From contig SPAW01000035.1 in the NCBI GenBank assembly GCA_005239465.1, forward strand, positions 62,001 through 126,000: a DNA stretch of 64,000 nucleotides. The letters run 5' to 3'. The notes under the pieces are model-generated. The model had not been told where the DNA came from. It saw only the letters and a list, made by a program, of their open reading frames with translations, and ran no database searches. The stretch comes from Nitrospira sp. Its GTDB lineage: Bacteria > Nitrospirota > Nitrospiria > Nitrospirales > Nitrospiraceae. The translations under genes and the position numbers were made by a program. This document shows positions 8,000 to 17,029 of the stretch, piece after piece (the stretch's first letter is position 1; each line of letters starts with the position of its first letter).

Positions 8000-9649
8000 A
8001 TGAAGATTGTGATGGGCTTGCTCATCGTGGTTGTCTCGGTCATCGGACTAATTCTCTCGCTTCCCTTCCTAATAGACCTCAACAAGTATCAAGACCAATA
8101 CAAACCGCTCATCGAAGACGCGCTCAATCGCAAGGTACAACTGCAAGACATCCGCCTGACTATCTGGCCGCGGATCGGTGCCAGGATAGCTGGATTTGCC
8201 GCGTTGGACGACCCGGCTTTCGGCTCAGGCCCCTTCACCTCCCTCACGTCGTTGGATGTCGGAGTCAAACTCATACCTTTGCTTAGCGGCAAAGTCGAGG
8301 TGGAGGAAATCACGCTCCGTGATCCTGTCATCACGGTCATCAAGAATAAGAACGGCGTCCTGAACGTCTCGACCATCGGCCGAACAGGCGTGGCGGTGCC
8401 GAAAACTCCGTCGCGCGCCCCGATTCCATCGACCGAAGGCCCGCTCAAGATCCTGGCGCTGTTGGCAGTGGATCGAGTCTCCATCGCAGACGGGAAGCTC
8501 ACTTATCGGGATCTCTCCGCCGCTAAACAGACTGAATATGTCTTGCAGGATATGGAGCTCCTCCTCCAATCCGTTCGGCTCGGCCAAATCCTGAGCCTGC
8601 ATTTCAGCACCCTCGCCCAACCGTTCAATCTGCCGGTGACGCTTGACGGCACCTTTGGTCCCCTGAAAGAAACCACCGACATTGACACGATCAATCTCCA
8701 GCTCGGCTTGGGAAAGACTGATTTCACCATCACTGGAAAGACTGTTGGCCAAAACGCCACCGTGAACATCAGTTCGCCGGTGATCAATACGGCGAATCTA
8801 CCGACGATGCTCCCGCTGGCTAAACCGGTCGACATCAAAAATCTCCAGATCGCAGCGGAGGTGAAGGGGCAAGAAGCCAAACTGAATAGCCTTTTATTCC
8901 AACTGTTCGACGGACAGGTGAAGGGACAGGGCAAACTCCTCGCAGGCTCAGACGCTCCGCCATTCAATGGCACCGTCATGATCCAAGGATTGCAACTCGG
9001 TCCTGCCCTTGATGCCGTCGCAGCGACACAAGTATCGATCAGCGGGATAGCGGGAGCCGACCTCGCGCTGCAAGGCCGTGGGTTCTCCATGCCGGACCTC
9101 ACCAAGGCCCTGGAAGGGACCGGCCACGTCGTCGTGAAAGAAGGGAAGATCGAGGGCGTGAACCTCCTCCAGGAAGCCGTCTCGATCCTCAAAGTCGCTG
9201 GTGTCTCGCTCGACAATGCCAAAGTCACGGCATTTTCGACAATCGAGACGGATCTTGCTATCAAGCAAGGGATCATCAACGTGCAGCGAATCTTGATGGA
9301 CAGCCACGATTTTCAGGCGACGGGGGGTGGCACCATCGGCTTTGATCAGAGGCTGAACCTGACCGTGAATCTCAACCTGTCGCAGGACTTGAGTCAGAAG
9401 ATCGCCGGTTCTTCCCCTGTCGCCAAACTCGCACTGAAAGAAGGCAGATTGAGTCTCCCATTGATCATCACCGGAACCGCCCAAGCGCCGTCATACGGAC
9501 TCGACATGAAGGAGATGACCGGGAAAGTGCAAGAGCAGGTGCAAAAGAAAGTGGAAGAAGCAGTCGGCGGATTGCTCAAAGGCACGACGAAGCCCCAAGA
9601 CTTAAAGCAGCAGGGCCGAGATCTACTCAAAGGATTGATGGGCCGCTAA
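8000..9649 (+). CDS. AsmA family protein
   Basis: 549 residues, one N-terminal membrane anchor (residues 4-26), then a long beta-rich body. It has the AsmA start pattern (DLNKYQDQYKPLIEDALNRK followed by IWPRIGARIAGF) and the AsmA C-terminal region with the glycine-rich GGGTIGFDQRLNLTVNLNL. AsmA-like proteins are bridge-type factors in the inner membrane and periplasm linked to phospholipid transport to the outer membrane. The end is coiled-coil-like (VQEQVQKKVEEAVGG). It lies 21 bp before mscS and is likely cotranscribed. Confidence 0.9.
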   Translation: MKIVMGLLIVVVSVIGLILSLPFLIDLNKYQDQYKPLIEDALNRKVQLQDIRLTIWPRIGARIAGFAALDDPAFGSGPFTSLTSLDVGVKLIPLLSGKVEVEEITLRDPVITVIKNKNGVLNVSTIGRTGVAVPKTPSRAPIPSTEGPLKILALLAVDRVSIADGKLTYRDLSAAKQTEYVLQDMELLLQSVRLGQILSLHFSTLAQPFNLPVTLDGTFGPLKETTDIDTINLQLGLGKTDFTITGKTVGQNATVNISSPVINTANLPTMLPLAKPVDIKNLQIAAEVKGQEAKLNSLLFQLFDGQVKGQGKLLAGSDAPPFNGTVMIQGLQLGPALDAVAATQVSISGIAGADLALQGRGFSMPDLTKALEGTGHVVVKEGKIEGVNLLQEAVSILKVAGVSLDNAKVTAFSTIETDLAIKQGIINVQRILMDSHDFQATGGGTIGFDQRLNLTVNLNLSQDLSQKIAGSSPVAKLALKEGRLSLPLIITGTAQAPSYGLDMKEMTGKVQEQVQKKVEEAVGGLLKGTTKPQDLKQQGRDLLKGLMGR

Positions 9650-9670
9650 CTCAGGAAGGAGACCTCTCAC

Positions 9671-10459
9671 ATGAATGCCCTCGATACCGTGACCCAATAT
9701 GCCGTGCAGTACGGCATGCAGGCCGTGGTCGCGCTCGGCATCTTCGCCGCAGGAGCGATGGCGTCCCGCTGGGCGGGAAATTTCGCGCAGCAGTCGCTCG
9801 AACGCCAAACCCTTGACCCGCCGGTGCGGATGCTGTTGGTCCGCATCGTCAAAATTGTGGTGTTGCTCTTTACCTCCGTGATCGCCCTGGATACGCTCGG
9901 CGTGCCGATTGCTCCGTTGGTCGCCGGCATCGGCGTGGCCGGCGTCGGCATCGGCCTGGCCCTGCAGGGCGTCCTGAGCAACGTGATGGCCGGGCTCTCG
10001 ATCATATTCACCAAGCCCTACAAAGTCGGCGAACACATCTCTCTGCTCGGTGAGCACGGCGACGTCGTCATGGTCGATATCTTTTCAACGACGCTGAAGC
10101 ACCCGGACTGTTCGCGCGTCATCATTCCGAATCGCAAGATCATCGGGGAGATCCTGCATAACTTTGGAACCATTCGCCAAATTCATCTCACCGTCGATGT
10201 CGCCTACAAGACGGACCTGAATCAGGCGTTGGCAATCGTGCAGGACATCATCACAACTCATCCGCACGTCTTAAAAGATCCGGCTCCTTCCATTGGGGTC
10301 AGCAACCTCGGACATCCCGCCGTCACAATCGCCGTCGAACCCTGGACTCCGGTTCTTCACTACATTCCGACCCATGGCGAGATCAACAAAGCGATCATCG
10401 AACGTTTTCGAGCTTCCCACATTGAGTTTCCCACCCCCGTCATGACCACGACGGTATAG
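9671..10459 (+). CDS. Small-conductance mechanosensitive channel, MscS family
   Basis: 262 residues: an N-terminal TM segment, a second TM near residues 55-75, then the pore-lining TM3 rich in Gly and Ala (VAGIGVAGVGIGLALQGVLS), followed by the beta domain (GEHISLLGEHGDVVMVDIFS) and C-terminal domain. The length is close to E. coli MscS. The channel opens on membrane tension during osmotic downshock. Start chosen at 9671 after a clear AGGAGA ribosome site. An mscL gene follows 0.5 kb downstream. Confidence 0.92.
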   Translation: MNALDTVTQYAVQYGMQAVVALGIFAAGAMASRWAGNFAQQSLERQTLDPPVRMLLVRIVKIVVLLFTSVIALDTLGVPIAPLVAGIGVAGVGIGLALQGVLSNVMAGLSIIFTKPYKVGEHISLLGEHGDVVMVDIFSTTLKHPDCSRVIIPNRKIIGEILHNFGTIRQIHLTVDVAYKTDLNQALAIVQDIITTHPHVLKDPAPSIGVSNLGHPAVTIAVEPWTPVLHYIPTHGEINKAIIERFRASHIEFPTPVMTTTV

Positions 10460-10954
10460 AGACTCACATGTTTCTCGCTGTTAGGGAAAAACCTGTCCAC
10501 GATTTGCTGTCAGCAGTCCTGAGGCAATCTGGATATTGTTTCGGCAAAGCCGCCACAACAAATGACTGTATTGAAGTCCTGACATCAACGCAGAAATTAC
10601 CAGACAGGGATAACCAGCTGAATTGCTTGAATACACATATCAGCGATAGGAAGGTATGGACTTTGCTGACTCCTAATACCTCAGTTTGCCCGCCACAGCC
10701 TTGCGGTATAAAACATAGAGCGCTATACACGTTCGCCCAGACTTGATAGAGGCAACTGGCTCTAGGTGTACGTGGTATGTCGCACTCGATGATCAAGGAT
10801 CGAGAGGATGAACGACTCATTAATGACATGAATCCTGCTAGGGGGACCGGGGATACGGGCAACATGTACCTTTGGACCATTGGGTACAGCTTCGACACGA
10901 CCCGAAAGCGATAGGCGTGCAGTTCACCTTAATTCCCTAGTGGGAGGCAGATTT
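10460..10954. other. Gap without a supportable gene
   Basis: Almost 500 bp between mscS and mscL. Open frames exist on both strands (10468-10746 plus, 10464-10898 minus) but neither has family resemblance, a good ribosome site or coding-like composition. The segment probably holds the mscL promoter region. Confidence 0.5.
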
Positions 10955-11368
10955 ATGCTGAAAGAATTTAGAGATTTTGCCATGAGAGGCAATGTCCTCG
11001 ATATGGCGATCGGTGTGATCATTGGAGGGGCCTTCGGAAAGATCGTTTCGTCGCTCGTCAGCGACGTGCTCATGCCTCCCCTTGGATTGCTGATGGGGAA
11101 GGTGGATTTTTCCAGCCTGTTCATCAATCTGTCCGGTACGCCGCAACCCTCACTGACGGCAGCCAAAGCTGCGGGAGCGCCCACCATCAACTACGGAGTC
11201 TTCCTCCAAGCCACATTCGACTTCATCATCATTGCGTTTGTGATCTTCATGTTGGTCAAGCAGGTCAACCGGTTCAAGAAAGAAGCGCCTCCAGCACCAC
11301 CGGCAGGGCCGACCAACGAAGAGAAATTATTGATGGAAATCCGCGACGCCCTGACAGGCCGCCACTAA
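10955..11368 (+). CDS. mscL: Large-conductance mechanosensitive channel MscL
   Basis: 137 residues. It starts [20 protein letters not shown], the MscL signature, with the first TM helix containing [16 protein letters not shown] and the second [16 protein letters not shown], ending in the cytoplasmic helix [12 protein letters not shown]. The pentameric channel releases solutes at near-lytic tension. The ATG at 10955 is preceded by GGGAGG, so it is preferred over upstream in-frame starts from 10880. Confidence 0.95.
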   Translation: MLKEFRDFAMRGNVLDMAIGVIIGGAFGKIVSSLVSDVLMPPLGLLMGKVDFSSLFINLSGTPQPSLTAAKAAGAPTINYGVFLQATFDFIIIAFVIFMLVKQVNRFKKEAPPAPPAGPTNEEKLLMEIRDALTGRH

Positions 11369-11445
11369 GCGCCGCCGTTGCAACGACATTCCCCCACGAT
11401 GCGGGAGTGGGGAGACTCACACGATACATGACCCGCGCGATTCAA

Positions 11446-11464
11446 GAAGGAGGTCTTCATGTAG
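11446..11464 (+). promoter_or_regulatory. Strong ribosome site with ATG immediately followed by TAG
   Basis: AAGAAGGAGG precedes an ATG at 11459-11461 at ideal spacing, but the next codon is TAG (11462-11464). Reading on in the same frame gives AFKTAILATSLVALAGC, a perfect lipoprotein signal peptide for the OmpA-like gene. One base change at codon 2 (for example AAG to TAG) explains the stop. Confidence 0.8.
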
Positions 11465-11494
11465 GCATTCAAAACCGCCATCCTAGCGACAAGC

Positions 11495-12379
11495 TTGGTC
11501 GCTCTGGCAGGATGTGCGAATGGGGATACGATCATCGGGGATATGATCTTTGATTATACAGGCTTCGTGCGTCAGAAAGACATTTGTCATGACGGTTGGT
11601 ACGGATATTATCAAGAACCATGCCCTCCCGTCCCTGCGGCGAAGCCTATGGCCGCCAGTCCCTCGGCTCTTGAGAATGAGCGTCAACTTATTGATCAGCT
11701 GTATCTACTACAGAAACAGAATCGCGCCTTGAGCAGCCGCGAGACCGATCTGGAACGACAGCTCGCCGACCGCGATCGGGAGATCACCGCTCTTCGTTCC
11801 GGTACCGGTGATTCCGCATTACAAAAACGGGCTGATTATCTCGAGCGCCAGTTAGCTGCCGCGAAGCAACGCATCAGTGATCTCGAGGCACAGCTCGCTG
11901 CGATGGGTGGCGCTGCCGGCGACGAACAGGCAAGATTAAAAGAGGCCCAACGAGGATTGATCCGCGCGCTTAGGCCCCAGATCGAGAAGGGCAATATCAC
12001 GGTCGATTTGAACAACGAACGGCTGCTCATCAATCTCGCTTCCAGCTATCTCTTTGGCTCGGGTGAGGATCAGCTGAAGCCAGCCGGAGCCGATACGCTC
12101 AAGCAGGTCGGAGCGATCTTGAAAGATTTTCCTGAGTACAAAGTGGCGGTCGATGGTCATACCGACGATCGTCCGATCCGTAGCGGGCTGAAGAAGAAGT
12201 TCCCGACGAACAAGGAGCTGTCAGAGGCCCGCACCGCCAATGCGGCCAAGGCTCTGACGGAAGACGGCCTTGGCGCGGTGACCACACACGGCTTTGCGGA
12301 CACCAAACCGGTGGCGCCCAATACGACCGAGGCGGGCCGCGCAAAGAACCGGCGCGTCGAGGTGATTGTCACCAAGTAA
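11495..12379 (+). CDS. OmpA-family peptidoglycan-binding lipoprotein, start interrupted
   Basis: From the first usable start (TTG at 11495) 294 residues are read. The lipobox LAGC is at residues 4-7, then a coiled coil (residues ~60-150, heptads such as LEQQ-like LERQLADRDREI) and an OmpA domain with VDGHTDDRPI and the NRRVEVIV end. It should tie the outer membrane to peptidoglycan. The signal peptide is too short unless translation begins at the ATG 11459, which is followed by a TAG. So either a sequencing error, a recent nonsense mutation, or an unusual restart. A perfect terminator follows the stop. Confidence 0.8.
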   Translation: MVALAGCANGDTIIGDMIFDYTGFVRQKDICHDGWYGYYQEPCPPVPAAKPMAASPSALENERQLIDQLYLLQKQNRALSSRETDLERQLADRDREITALRSGTGDSALQKRADYLERQLAAAKQRISDLEAQLAAMGGAAGDEQARLKEAQRGLIRALRPQIEKGNITVDLNNERLLINLASSYLFGSGEDQLKPAGADTLKQVGAILKDFPEYKVAVDGHTDDRPIRSGLKKKFPTNKELSEARTANAAKALTEDGLGAVTTHGFADTKPVAPNTTEAGRAKNRRVEVIVTK

Positions 12380-12396
12380 GGCTGATCCGATGGTCT

Positions 12397-12443
12397 AAAT
12401 AGCACGGGGGCTTCTCCGGCGAGGAGAAGCCCCCGTGCTATTT
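12397..12443. terminator. Perfect 21-bp stem bidirectional terminator
   Basis: AAATAGCACGGGGGCTTCTC pairs exactly with the downstream GAGAAGCCCCCGTGCTATTT, closing on a GGCGA loop, with A/T runs on both sides. It serves the OmpA-like gene on the plus strand and would also stop minus-strand transcription of the receptor fragment. Confidence 0.92.
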
Positions 12444-12450
12444 TCATCGG

Positions 12451-12747
12451 TTACAGCTTGCAGGTGTTGTGATTGACCGTTCCGGCCACCGTATCGCCAG
12501 GAACCGTGGCGATAATCTTGTAGTACCCCAAGCCCATTTCCTTCCCGAACGCTTCCCCGACCAACACGTCCTGCACGTGCTGGTGGTCCCAGGCCCGGAA
12601 CGTCGATTTGCCCTCTTTGAGCCCGTCGAACTCATGGCCCTCCAGCGATTTGATCAGCCCGGCTGTGTCGGTCGAACCGGCACGCTGCATCGCCTCAAGA
12701 ATTTGTATCATCGCGGCATAGCCAAGATAGCAGCGTGATGTGGGCAT
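12451..12747 (-). pseudogene. C-terminal fragment of branched-chain amino-acid/urea-type ABC substrate-binding protein
   Basis: The 98-residue frame (RCYLGYAAMIQILEAMQRAG, then HEFDGLKEGKSTFRAWDHQH and GKEMGLGYYKII) matches the last quarter of LivJ-type periplasmic receptors. There is no signal peptide, N-terminal lobe or permease nearby, so this is the tail of a lost gene. It ends next to the terminator at 12397-12443. Confidence 0.75.
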
Positions 12748-12786
12748 GATGTGGGAATATGGTTGTACTTGTCAATCACGTGCGTA

Positions 12787-13869
12787 CTAGCTGTATTGAT
12801 CCCACGTATCGCATTGTTTAATAGCCCAGAATACGGCTTCCTTGAGCTTCTTGAGACTTACGTTTTCAGGATCGCGGATGGCCTGCAGCTTCTTGTCGAT
12901 ATCATAGAGTGGTTGAATCGACCGTTTGTCTGGAATCTTCCCGAGAGCCCACGCGACCTCCGTCAGGACCGCCCAATCCGTCTTAGGATCCTGGAGCTTT
13001 GCGAGCAACGGCAGCACGACAGATGGGTCGCCATGGATTCCGCCGATTTGTCCCAGCCCTTTCGCCGCCGCCGCTTGGACTTCCGGTTGAGGCGAGGTGT
13101 TCATGATATCGACGAGAAGGGGGATGCCATCCCTGCCGAGATTGCCCATGGCCACAAGCGCCTGTTTGGCAAGATCTCGGTCTTTCAGCGCTTCCTTGAG
13201 CTTCGGCAGAGCTTCATCAGCCTGCATCTCTCCCAAGAGCGAAATGATTTTGACTTTCCGTGCATGACTTGTGTCCGCCGAATCCAGCACTCTGAGTAGG
13301 CGATCCGGTTGGCCCCACTCTGCCGCCAAGAGAAGAGGAAACTCGTATTTTTCGAGCGCCTCCTTCAACTTGGCAATCGCATAGGCGCCGGGCTCGGCTG
13401 CCTGCGCCTCGTGGGCGGCAGCCACGGCATCCTCAAACTCCGTCCGCACTTCTTTTTGCCACTTGATCTTCATTCCACCCAGCACATAGGTCAGTTGGCA
13501 GGCAGGCCCCTTCCAGAGACGGGAGGGTGCATCAGGGAGGTCCGCATCTCCGCCCGCAGCCGTGGTTCCCTCCCATGTCTTGCGCTGCTCGCATTTGACC
13601 CGAAACACAACGTCGTGGGGCTTAGCACTGTCCTGTACCACCGTGTAGCCCACCTCACCGAGGCGTCGCGAGGCTACTTCAACTAAAGACCCGGAATCCG
13701 CACCACCCTTATCTGTGAGGGCAATCGCCTCCACCAGAACAGTTTGAATTTTTTCCAGCTGGGTTTTTTGTTCGGGTGTGAAGTATTCCCGGTACGCCGA
13801 AGCAGGAGAGGCTAATATGCCAAGAGACAAGAGGAGCAGCAGGATATGTAGGGCCAACAATCGTTGCAT
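12787..13869 (-). CDS. Exported HEAT-repeat protein
   Basis: 360 residues from the ATG at 13869, which follows AGGAGGTG; a longer in-frame extension to 14019 lacks a ribosome site. A signal peptide (LHILLLLLSLGILASPASA) is followed by an N-terminal domain with two conserved Cys, then HEAT/PBS-lyase-type helical repeats from about residue 190 (DEALPKLKEALKDRDLAKQA, then VQAAAAKGLGQIGG). It is probably a periplasmic scaffold. No catalytic motif is visible. It stands alone between the receptor fragment and the MITE. Confidence 0.75.
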   Translation of the reverse strand: MQRLLALHILLLLLSLGILASPASAYREYFTPEQKTQLEKIQTVLVEAIALTDKGGADSGSLVEVASRRLGEVGYTVVQDSAKPHDVVFRVKCEQRKTWEGTTAAGGDADLPDAPSRLWKGPACQLTYVLGGMKIKWQKEVRTEFEDAVAAAHEAQAAEPGAYAIAKLKEALEKYEFPLLLAAEWGQPDRLLRVLDSADTSHARKVKIISLLGEMQADEALPKLKEALKDRDLAKQALVAMGNLGRDGIPLLVDIMNTSPQPEVQAAAAKGLGQIGGIHGDPSVVLPLLAKLQDPKTDWAVLTEVAWALGKIPDKRSIQPLYDIDKKLQAIRDPENVSLKKLKEAVFWAIKQCDTWDQYS

Positions 13870-14023
13870 CGAGCACCTCCTGGAGAGAAAGGGCAGACCG
13901 GGGAGTCGGGGCATACCCGATATCAATCGAGAGGAAGGGACGAGAAACTCACCGCCCATACTTATCTTGGTGCAGGCCGTTTCCGTGTGGAGAGCAAGCT
14001 TCAGACGCATGTATAACATTATA

Positions 14024-14239
14024 GGCCAAGTGTCAGCACATCTCGGTCACGTTTATGAAAGAAAATTAAAGTGCCAGCGCTTCCCTGCTACGTTCGAAAT
14101 TGTTTCTATGGTGCCTAACATTTGCCTGGAATCTGAAGGCATTTCTCGGCATGGCCGGATTCCTTTGGCGCCGTTGAAACGTTGCAATTGAACGAGTCTT
14201 GAAACCATTTTTCTGACCGAGATGTGCTGACACTTGGCC
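14024..14239. mobile_element. 216-bp MITE with 26-bp perfect TIRs and 7-bp target duplication
   Basis: The left end begins ggccaagtgtcagcacatct and the right end is its exact reverse complement over 26 bp (14024-14049 against 14214-14239). Both ends are flanked by CATTATA (14017-14023 and 14240-14246), a 7-bp direct repeat expected of a transposition target duplication. The 160-bp core has no plausible gene. It is a non-autonomous element; the parent transposase is not in the window. The TIR recalls IS481-like ends (TGTCAGCACATCTCGG), but the family is not settled. Confidence 0.88.
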
Positions 14240-14420
14240 CATTATACATCGATATGCAACCGGCAATACCAATACTATGTGTCCAATAGCCAACATGTCG
14301 ATTGGCAATCGCCAAGGATTTTCCTGCGTTGTTGTTTGGTTGTCGCTCTCTGTAAGCCGCTGTCGTGCAAATAGTACCCGACTAGATCGGAAGCCATTGA
14401 ATGCCTTCAAACCTACCCGG

Positions 14421-14752
14421 CCCTAATCCGGACGTCAGGTCATTGGTGGAGTGCTTATGCGCAGACACGAGTGTCCGATCACGACGGCCAGCGGGACCGC
14501 GAGGACGACGGCGCGGGGAGCCAGGAGAGAGCAGCCGCCACGGCACGAGCCGTTCGCGGGTGGTCGTGAGCCGCACCCCGAGTGGCTGCGCATGGGTGAT
14601 GAGCCGGCCGGAGCACACGAGAGCACGCAGCCGTGTGAGTCGTGTGTGGTCAGCCACGCAGACCACACAGGCTCGGGCATCCTCTGCCGTTTCCAGCACA
14701 GAGTCTTGCTAACACGGCAGACTCCACAATGGCTGACGTCCGGATTGGGGAC
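14421..14752. repeat. GC-rich segment bounded by imperfect inverted repeats
   Basis: Left end ctaatccggacgtcag...cattggtggagt is answered by the right end actccacaatggctgacgtccggattgg, an imperfect inverted repeat of about 30 bp. The core is very GC-rich with many CGNCG words, unlike its surroundings. Open frames on both strands look like composition artefacts. It may be a second degenerate mobile element lying 110 bp upstream of atpH. Confidence 0.55.
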
Positions 14753-14864
14753 AGGCCAATCGTATTGACAATTCATATCTTCCAATGATACTTTTGCGCG
14801 CTTTTTTCGTGCGTATGCATGAAAGCTTCTCGTTTGTCCAAAATAGAGTGAGCGGATCTGGACA

Positions 14865-15404
14865 GTGATTAAGACAGCAGTTGCGCGGCGTTACGCACAG
14901 GCACTCTTCGAGCTTCTCGATCAATCCAACATCGAAGCGACTCGGGGTACCCTCAATGGTCTCGGTCAGGCCATGAAGGACTCGGTGTCTCTTCGCCATG
15001 TCGTCGCGTCACCCGCTTTCGGCGTCGAAGGCAAAATTGCCGTTTTGACGGAACTTGGTGGACGTTTTGGATGTCCCCCGGCAGGGAAGGCCTTCATCCA
15101 CCAGTTGGTGAAGAAAAACCGTGTCGGGTTTCTGCCGGAAATCGCAGAGGCCTTCGCGAAGCTGGTCGATCAATCTAAGGGGACTCAGCAAGTCACCGTT
15201 TCCTCCGCGACACCGCTCCCACATGTTGAACAAAATCGGATCAAAGCGCGCCTTCGCGAGACGCTCAAGCGGGACGTGGATATCACTTTTCAGACTGACG
15301 CAAGCCACCTGGCTGGAGTTCAGATTCATATCGGCAGTACGGTAGTCGATAGTACCGTCCGGGGACGCTTGCGAGCGATGCAGAGCCTGTTGACTAAGGA
15401 GTAG
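14865..15404 (+). CDS. atpH: F1F0 ATP synthase delta subunit
   Basis: 179 residues from a GTG at 14865 ([20 protein letters not shown] is the delta/OSCP start). The C-terminal region has the conserved [20 protein letters not shown]. The subunit sits on top of F1 and ties it to the b-subunit stalk. It is the first gene of the atpHAGDC run, 2 bp before atpA. No atpF, atpE or atpB lies upstream; the region there is a mobile-element scar. Confidence 0.95.
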   Translation: MIKTAVARRYAQALFELLDQSNIEATRGTLNGLGQAMKDSVSLRHVVASPAFGVEGKIAVLTELGGRFGCPPAGKAFIHQLVKKNRVGFLPEIAEAFAKLVDQSKGTQQVTVSSATPLPHVEQNRIKARLRETLKRDVDITFQTDASHLAGVQIHIGSTVVDSTVRGRLRAMQSLLTKE

Positions 15405-15406
15405 CC

Positions 15407-16927
15407 ATGCAGATTAAGGCAGATGAGATTAGCGCGATCATTAAAGAGAAGATCCAAGGCTTCGACAAGCAAGTCGACGTCAAGGAAACCGGATCCGTCA
15501 TCCAAGTCGGCGACGGTATCGCCAAGATCTACGGCCTCGACGGCGCCATGGCCGGCGAGATGCTCGAATTCCCCGGCGGGCTCTACGGCATTGCGTTGAA
15601 CCTTGAAGAGGACAACGTCGGCGCGGTCTTGATGGGCGAAGATGTTGGGATTAAAGAAGGTGATCCCGTCAAACGTACGGGCCGCATCGCGGAAATTCCG
15701 GTGGGTGAAGCCATGGTCGGTCGGGTCGTCAACGCAATCGGCCAGCCGATCGACGGTAAGGGAGCCATCAAGTCCTCTCTTTCTTCGCGTATTGAAGTGG
15801 TCGCCCCCGGCGTGATCACCCGTCAATCGGTTCGGGAACCGTTGCAGACCGGCATCAAGGCCATCGATTCCATGATCCCCATCGGTCGTGGACAGCGTGA
15901 GTTAATCATCGGCGATCGGCAGACGGGCAAGACCGCGATTGCTGTCGATACGATTATCAATCAAAAAGGCCTGGGCGTCTTCTGTATTTACGTCGCCATC
16001 AGCCAAAAGCGTTCGACCGTTGCTCGCGTCGTGAAGACCCTCGAAGAGAATCATGCGATGGAGTACAGCATGGTCGTGGCGGCCACGGCCAGTGATCCTG
16101 CGCCCATGCAGTTCTTGGCGCCATTCTCCGGCGCTGCCATCGGCGAGTACTTCCGAGATAACGGCAAACACGCGTTGATTGTCTATGATGATTTGTCCAA
16201 GCACGCGGTCGCATATCGTCAGTTATCGCTGTTGCTCCGCAGACCGCCAGGCCGCGAAGCCTATCCCGGCGACGTGTTCTATCTCCATTCTCGGTTGCTG
16301 GAGCGGGCGGCGAAACTGAGCGACAAGCTCGGCGGAGGAAGCTTGACGGCGCTGCCGATCATTGAAACGCAAGCCGGCGACGTCTCGGCCTACATTCCGA
16401 CCAACGTCATTTCAATCACAGATGGTCAGATCTATCTCGGCAGCGATCTGTTCTATTCCGGTATTCGTCCCGCGATTAATGTCGGTCTATCGGTCTCCCG
16501 CGTCGGTGGATCAGCCCAGATCAAGACGATGAAGCAGGTGGCCGGTACGCTTCGGCTGGACCTCGCGCAATATCGTGAAATGGCGGCCTTCGCCCAGTTC
16601 GGCAGCGAACTCGACAGGGCCACGCAGATGCAGCTTGCGCGCGGCGTCCGCATGGTGGAGTTGCTCAAGCAAGGTCAATACAAGCCGATGCCCGTTGCCG
16701 ATCAGGTGTTGTCGATCTACGCCGGCGTCAACGGCTTCCTCGATGACGTGCCGGTCGACAAGGTGCAACAGTTCGAAGCGGACCTACTCCATTATGTTCA
16801 GCAGCACCACTCTGATTTGAAGAAAGAAGTCGCCAGCATCGGCAAGATCGATGACAAGCTCGGCGGCAGGCTGAAAGAAATCATCGCGACCTTTAAACAA
16901 AAGATGGGATACGGTGCGAAGTTGTAA
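15407..16927 (+). CDS. atpA: ATP synthase F1 alpha subunit
   Basis: 506 residues, standard length. It has the P-loop GDRQTGKT, the motif [20 protein letters not shown] and the alpha-subunit C-terminal domain. The alpha subunit carries non-catalytic nucleotide sites in the alpha3beta3 head. A ribosome site AAGGAG lies before the ATG and overlaps the end of atpH, indicating coupled translation. Confidence 0.98.
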   Translation: MQIKADEISAIIKEKIQGFDKQVDVKETGSVIQVGDGIAKIYGLDGAMAGEMLEFPGGLYGIALNLEEDNVGAVLMGEDVGIKEGDPVKRTGRIAEIPVGEAMVGRVVNAIGQPIDGKGAIKSSLSSRIEVVAPGVITRQSVREPLQTGIKAIDSMIPIGRGQRELIIGDRQTGKTAIAVDTIINQKGLGVFCIYVAISQKRSTVARVVKTLEENHAMEYSMVVAATASDPAPMQFLAPFSGAAIGEYFRDNGKHALIVYDDLSKHAVAYRQLSLLLRRPPGREAYPGDVFYLHSRLLERAAKLSDKLGGGSLTALPIIETQAGDVSAYIPTNVISITDGQIYLGSDLFYSGIRPAINVGLSVSRVGGSAQIKTMKQVAGTLRLDLAQYREMAAFAQFGSELDRATQMQLARGVRMVELLKQGQYKPMPVADQVLSIYAGVNGFLDDVPVDKVQQFEADLLHYVQQHHSDLKKEVASIGKIDDKLGGRLKEIIATFKQKMGYGAKL

Positions 16928-16936
16928 GGGGATGTC

Positions 16937-17022
16937 ATCAGTCAACGGTCATCTGTTATTAGGCTAGGAGGGAGAGTCGTCTGCCTTCTCAGTACCAATG
17001 ACCAGTGACCATTGACCTGAAG
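16937..17022. repeat. Short-word inverted repeat between atpA and atpG
   Basis: Words such as gtcaacggtcatctg on the left and accagtgaccattgacc on the right form an imperfect inverted repeat in the atpA-atpG spacer. It is one of several locus-specific word palindromes in the window. Confidence 0.4.
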
Positions 17023-17029
17023 CCTACCG

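Noticed and set aside
10464-10898. Open frames on both strands between mscS and mscL
   Set aside because: No ribosome site, no family pattern, and the two overlap each other; probably chance.
13870-14019. Longer start for the HEAT-repeat protein
   Set aside because: ATG 13869 has AGGAGGTG and a signal peptide; the extension has neither.
14382-14785. Several frames in the GC-rich inverted-repeat element
   Set aside because: All frames are open because of GC-rich composition; proteins are Arg/Ser/Pro-rich without any motif.
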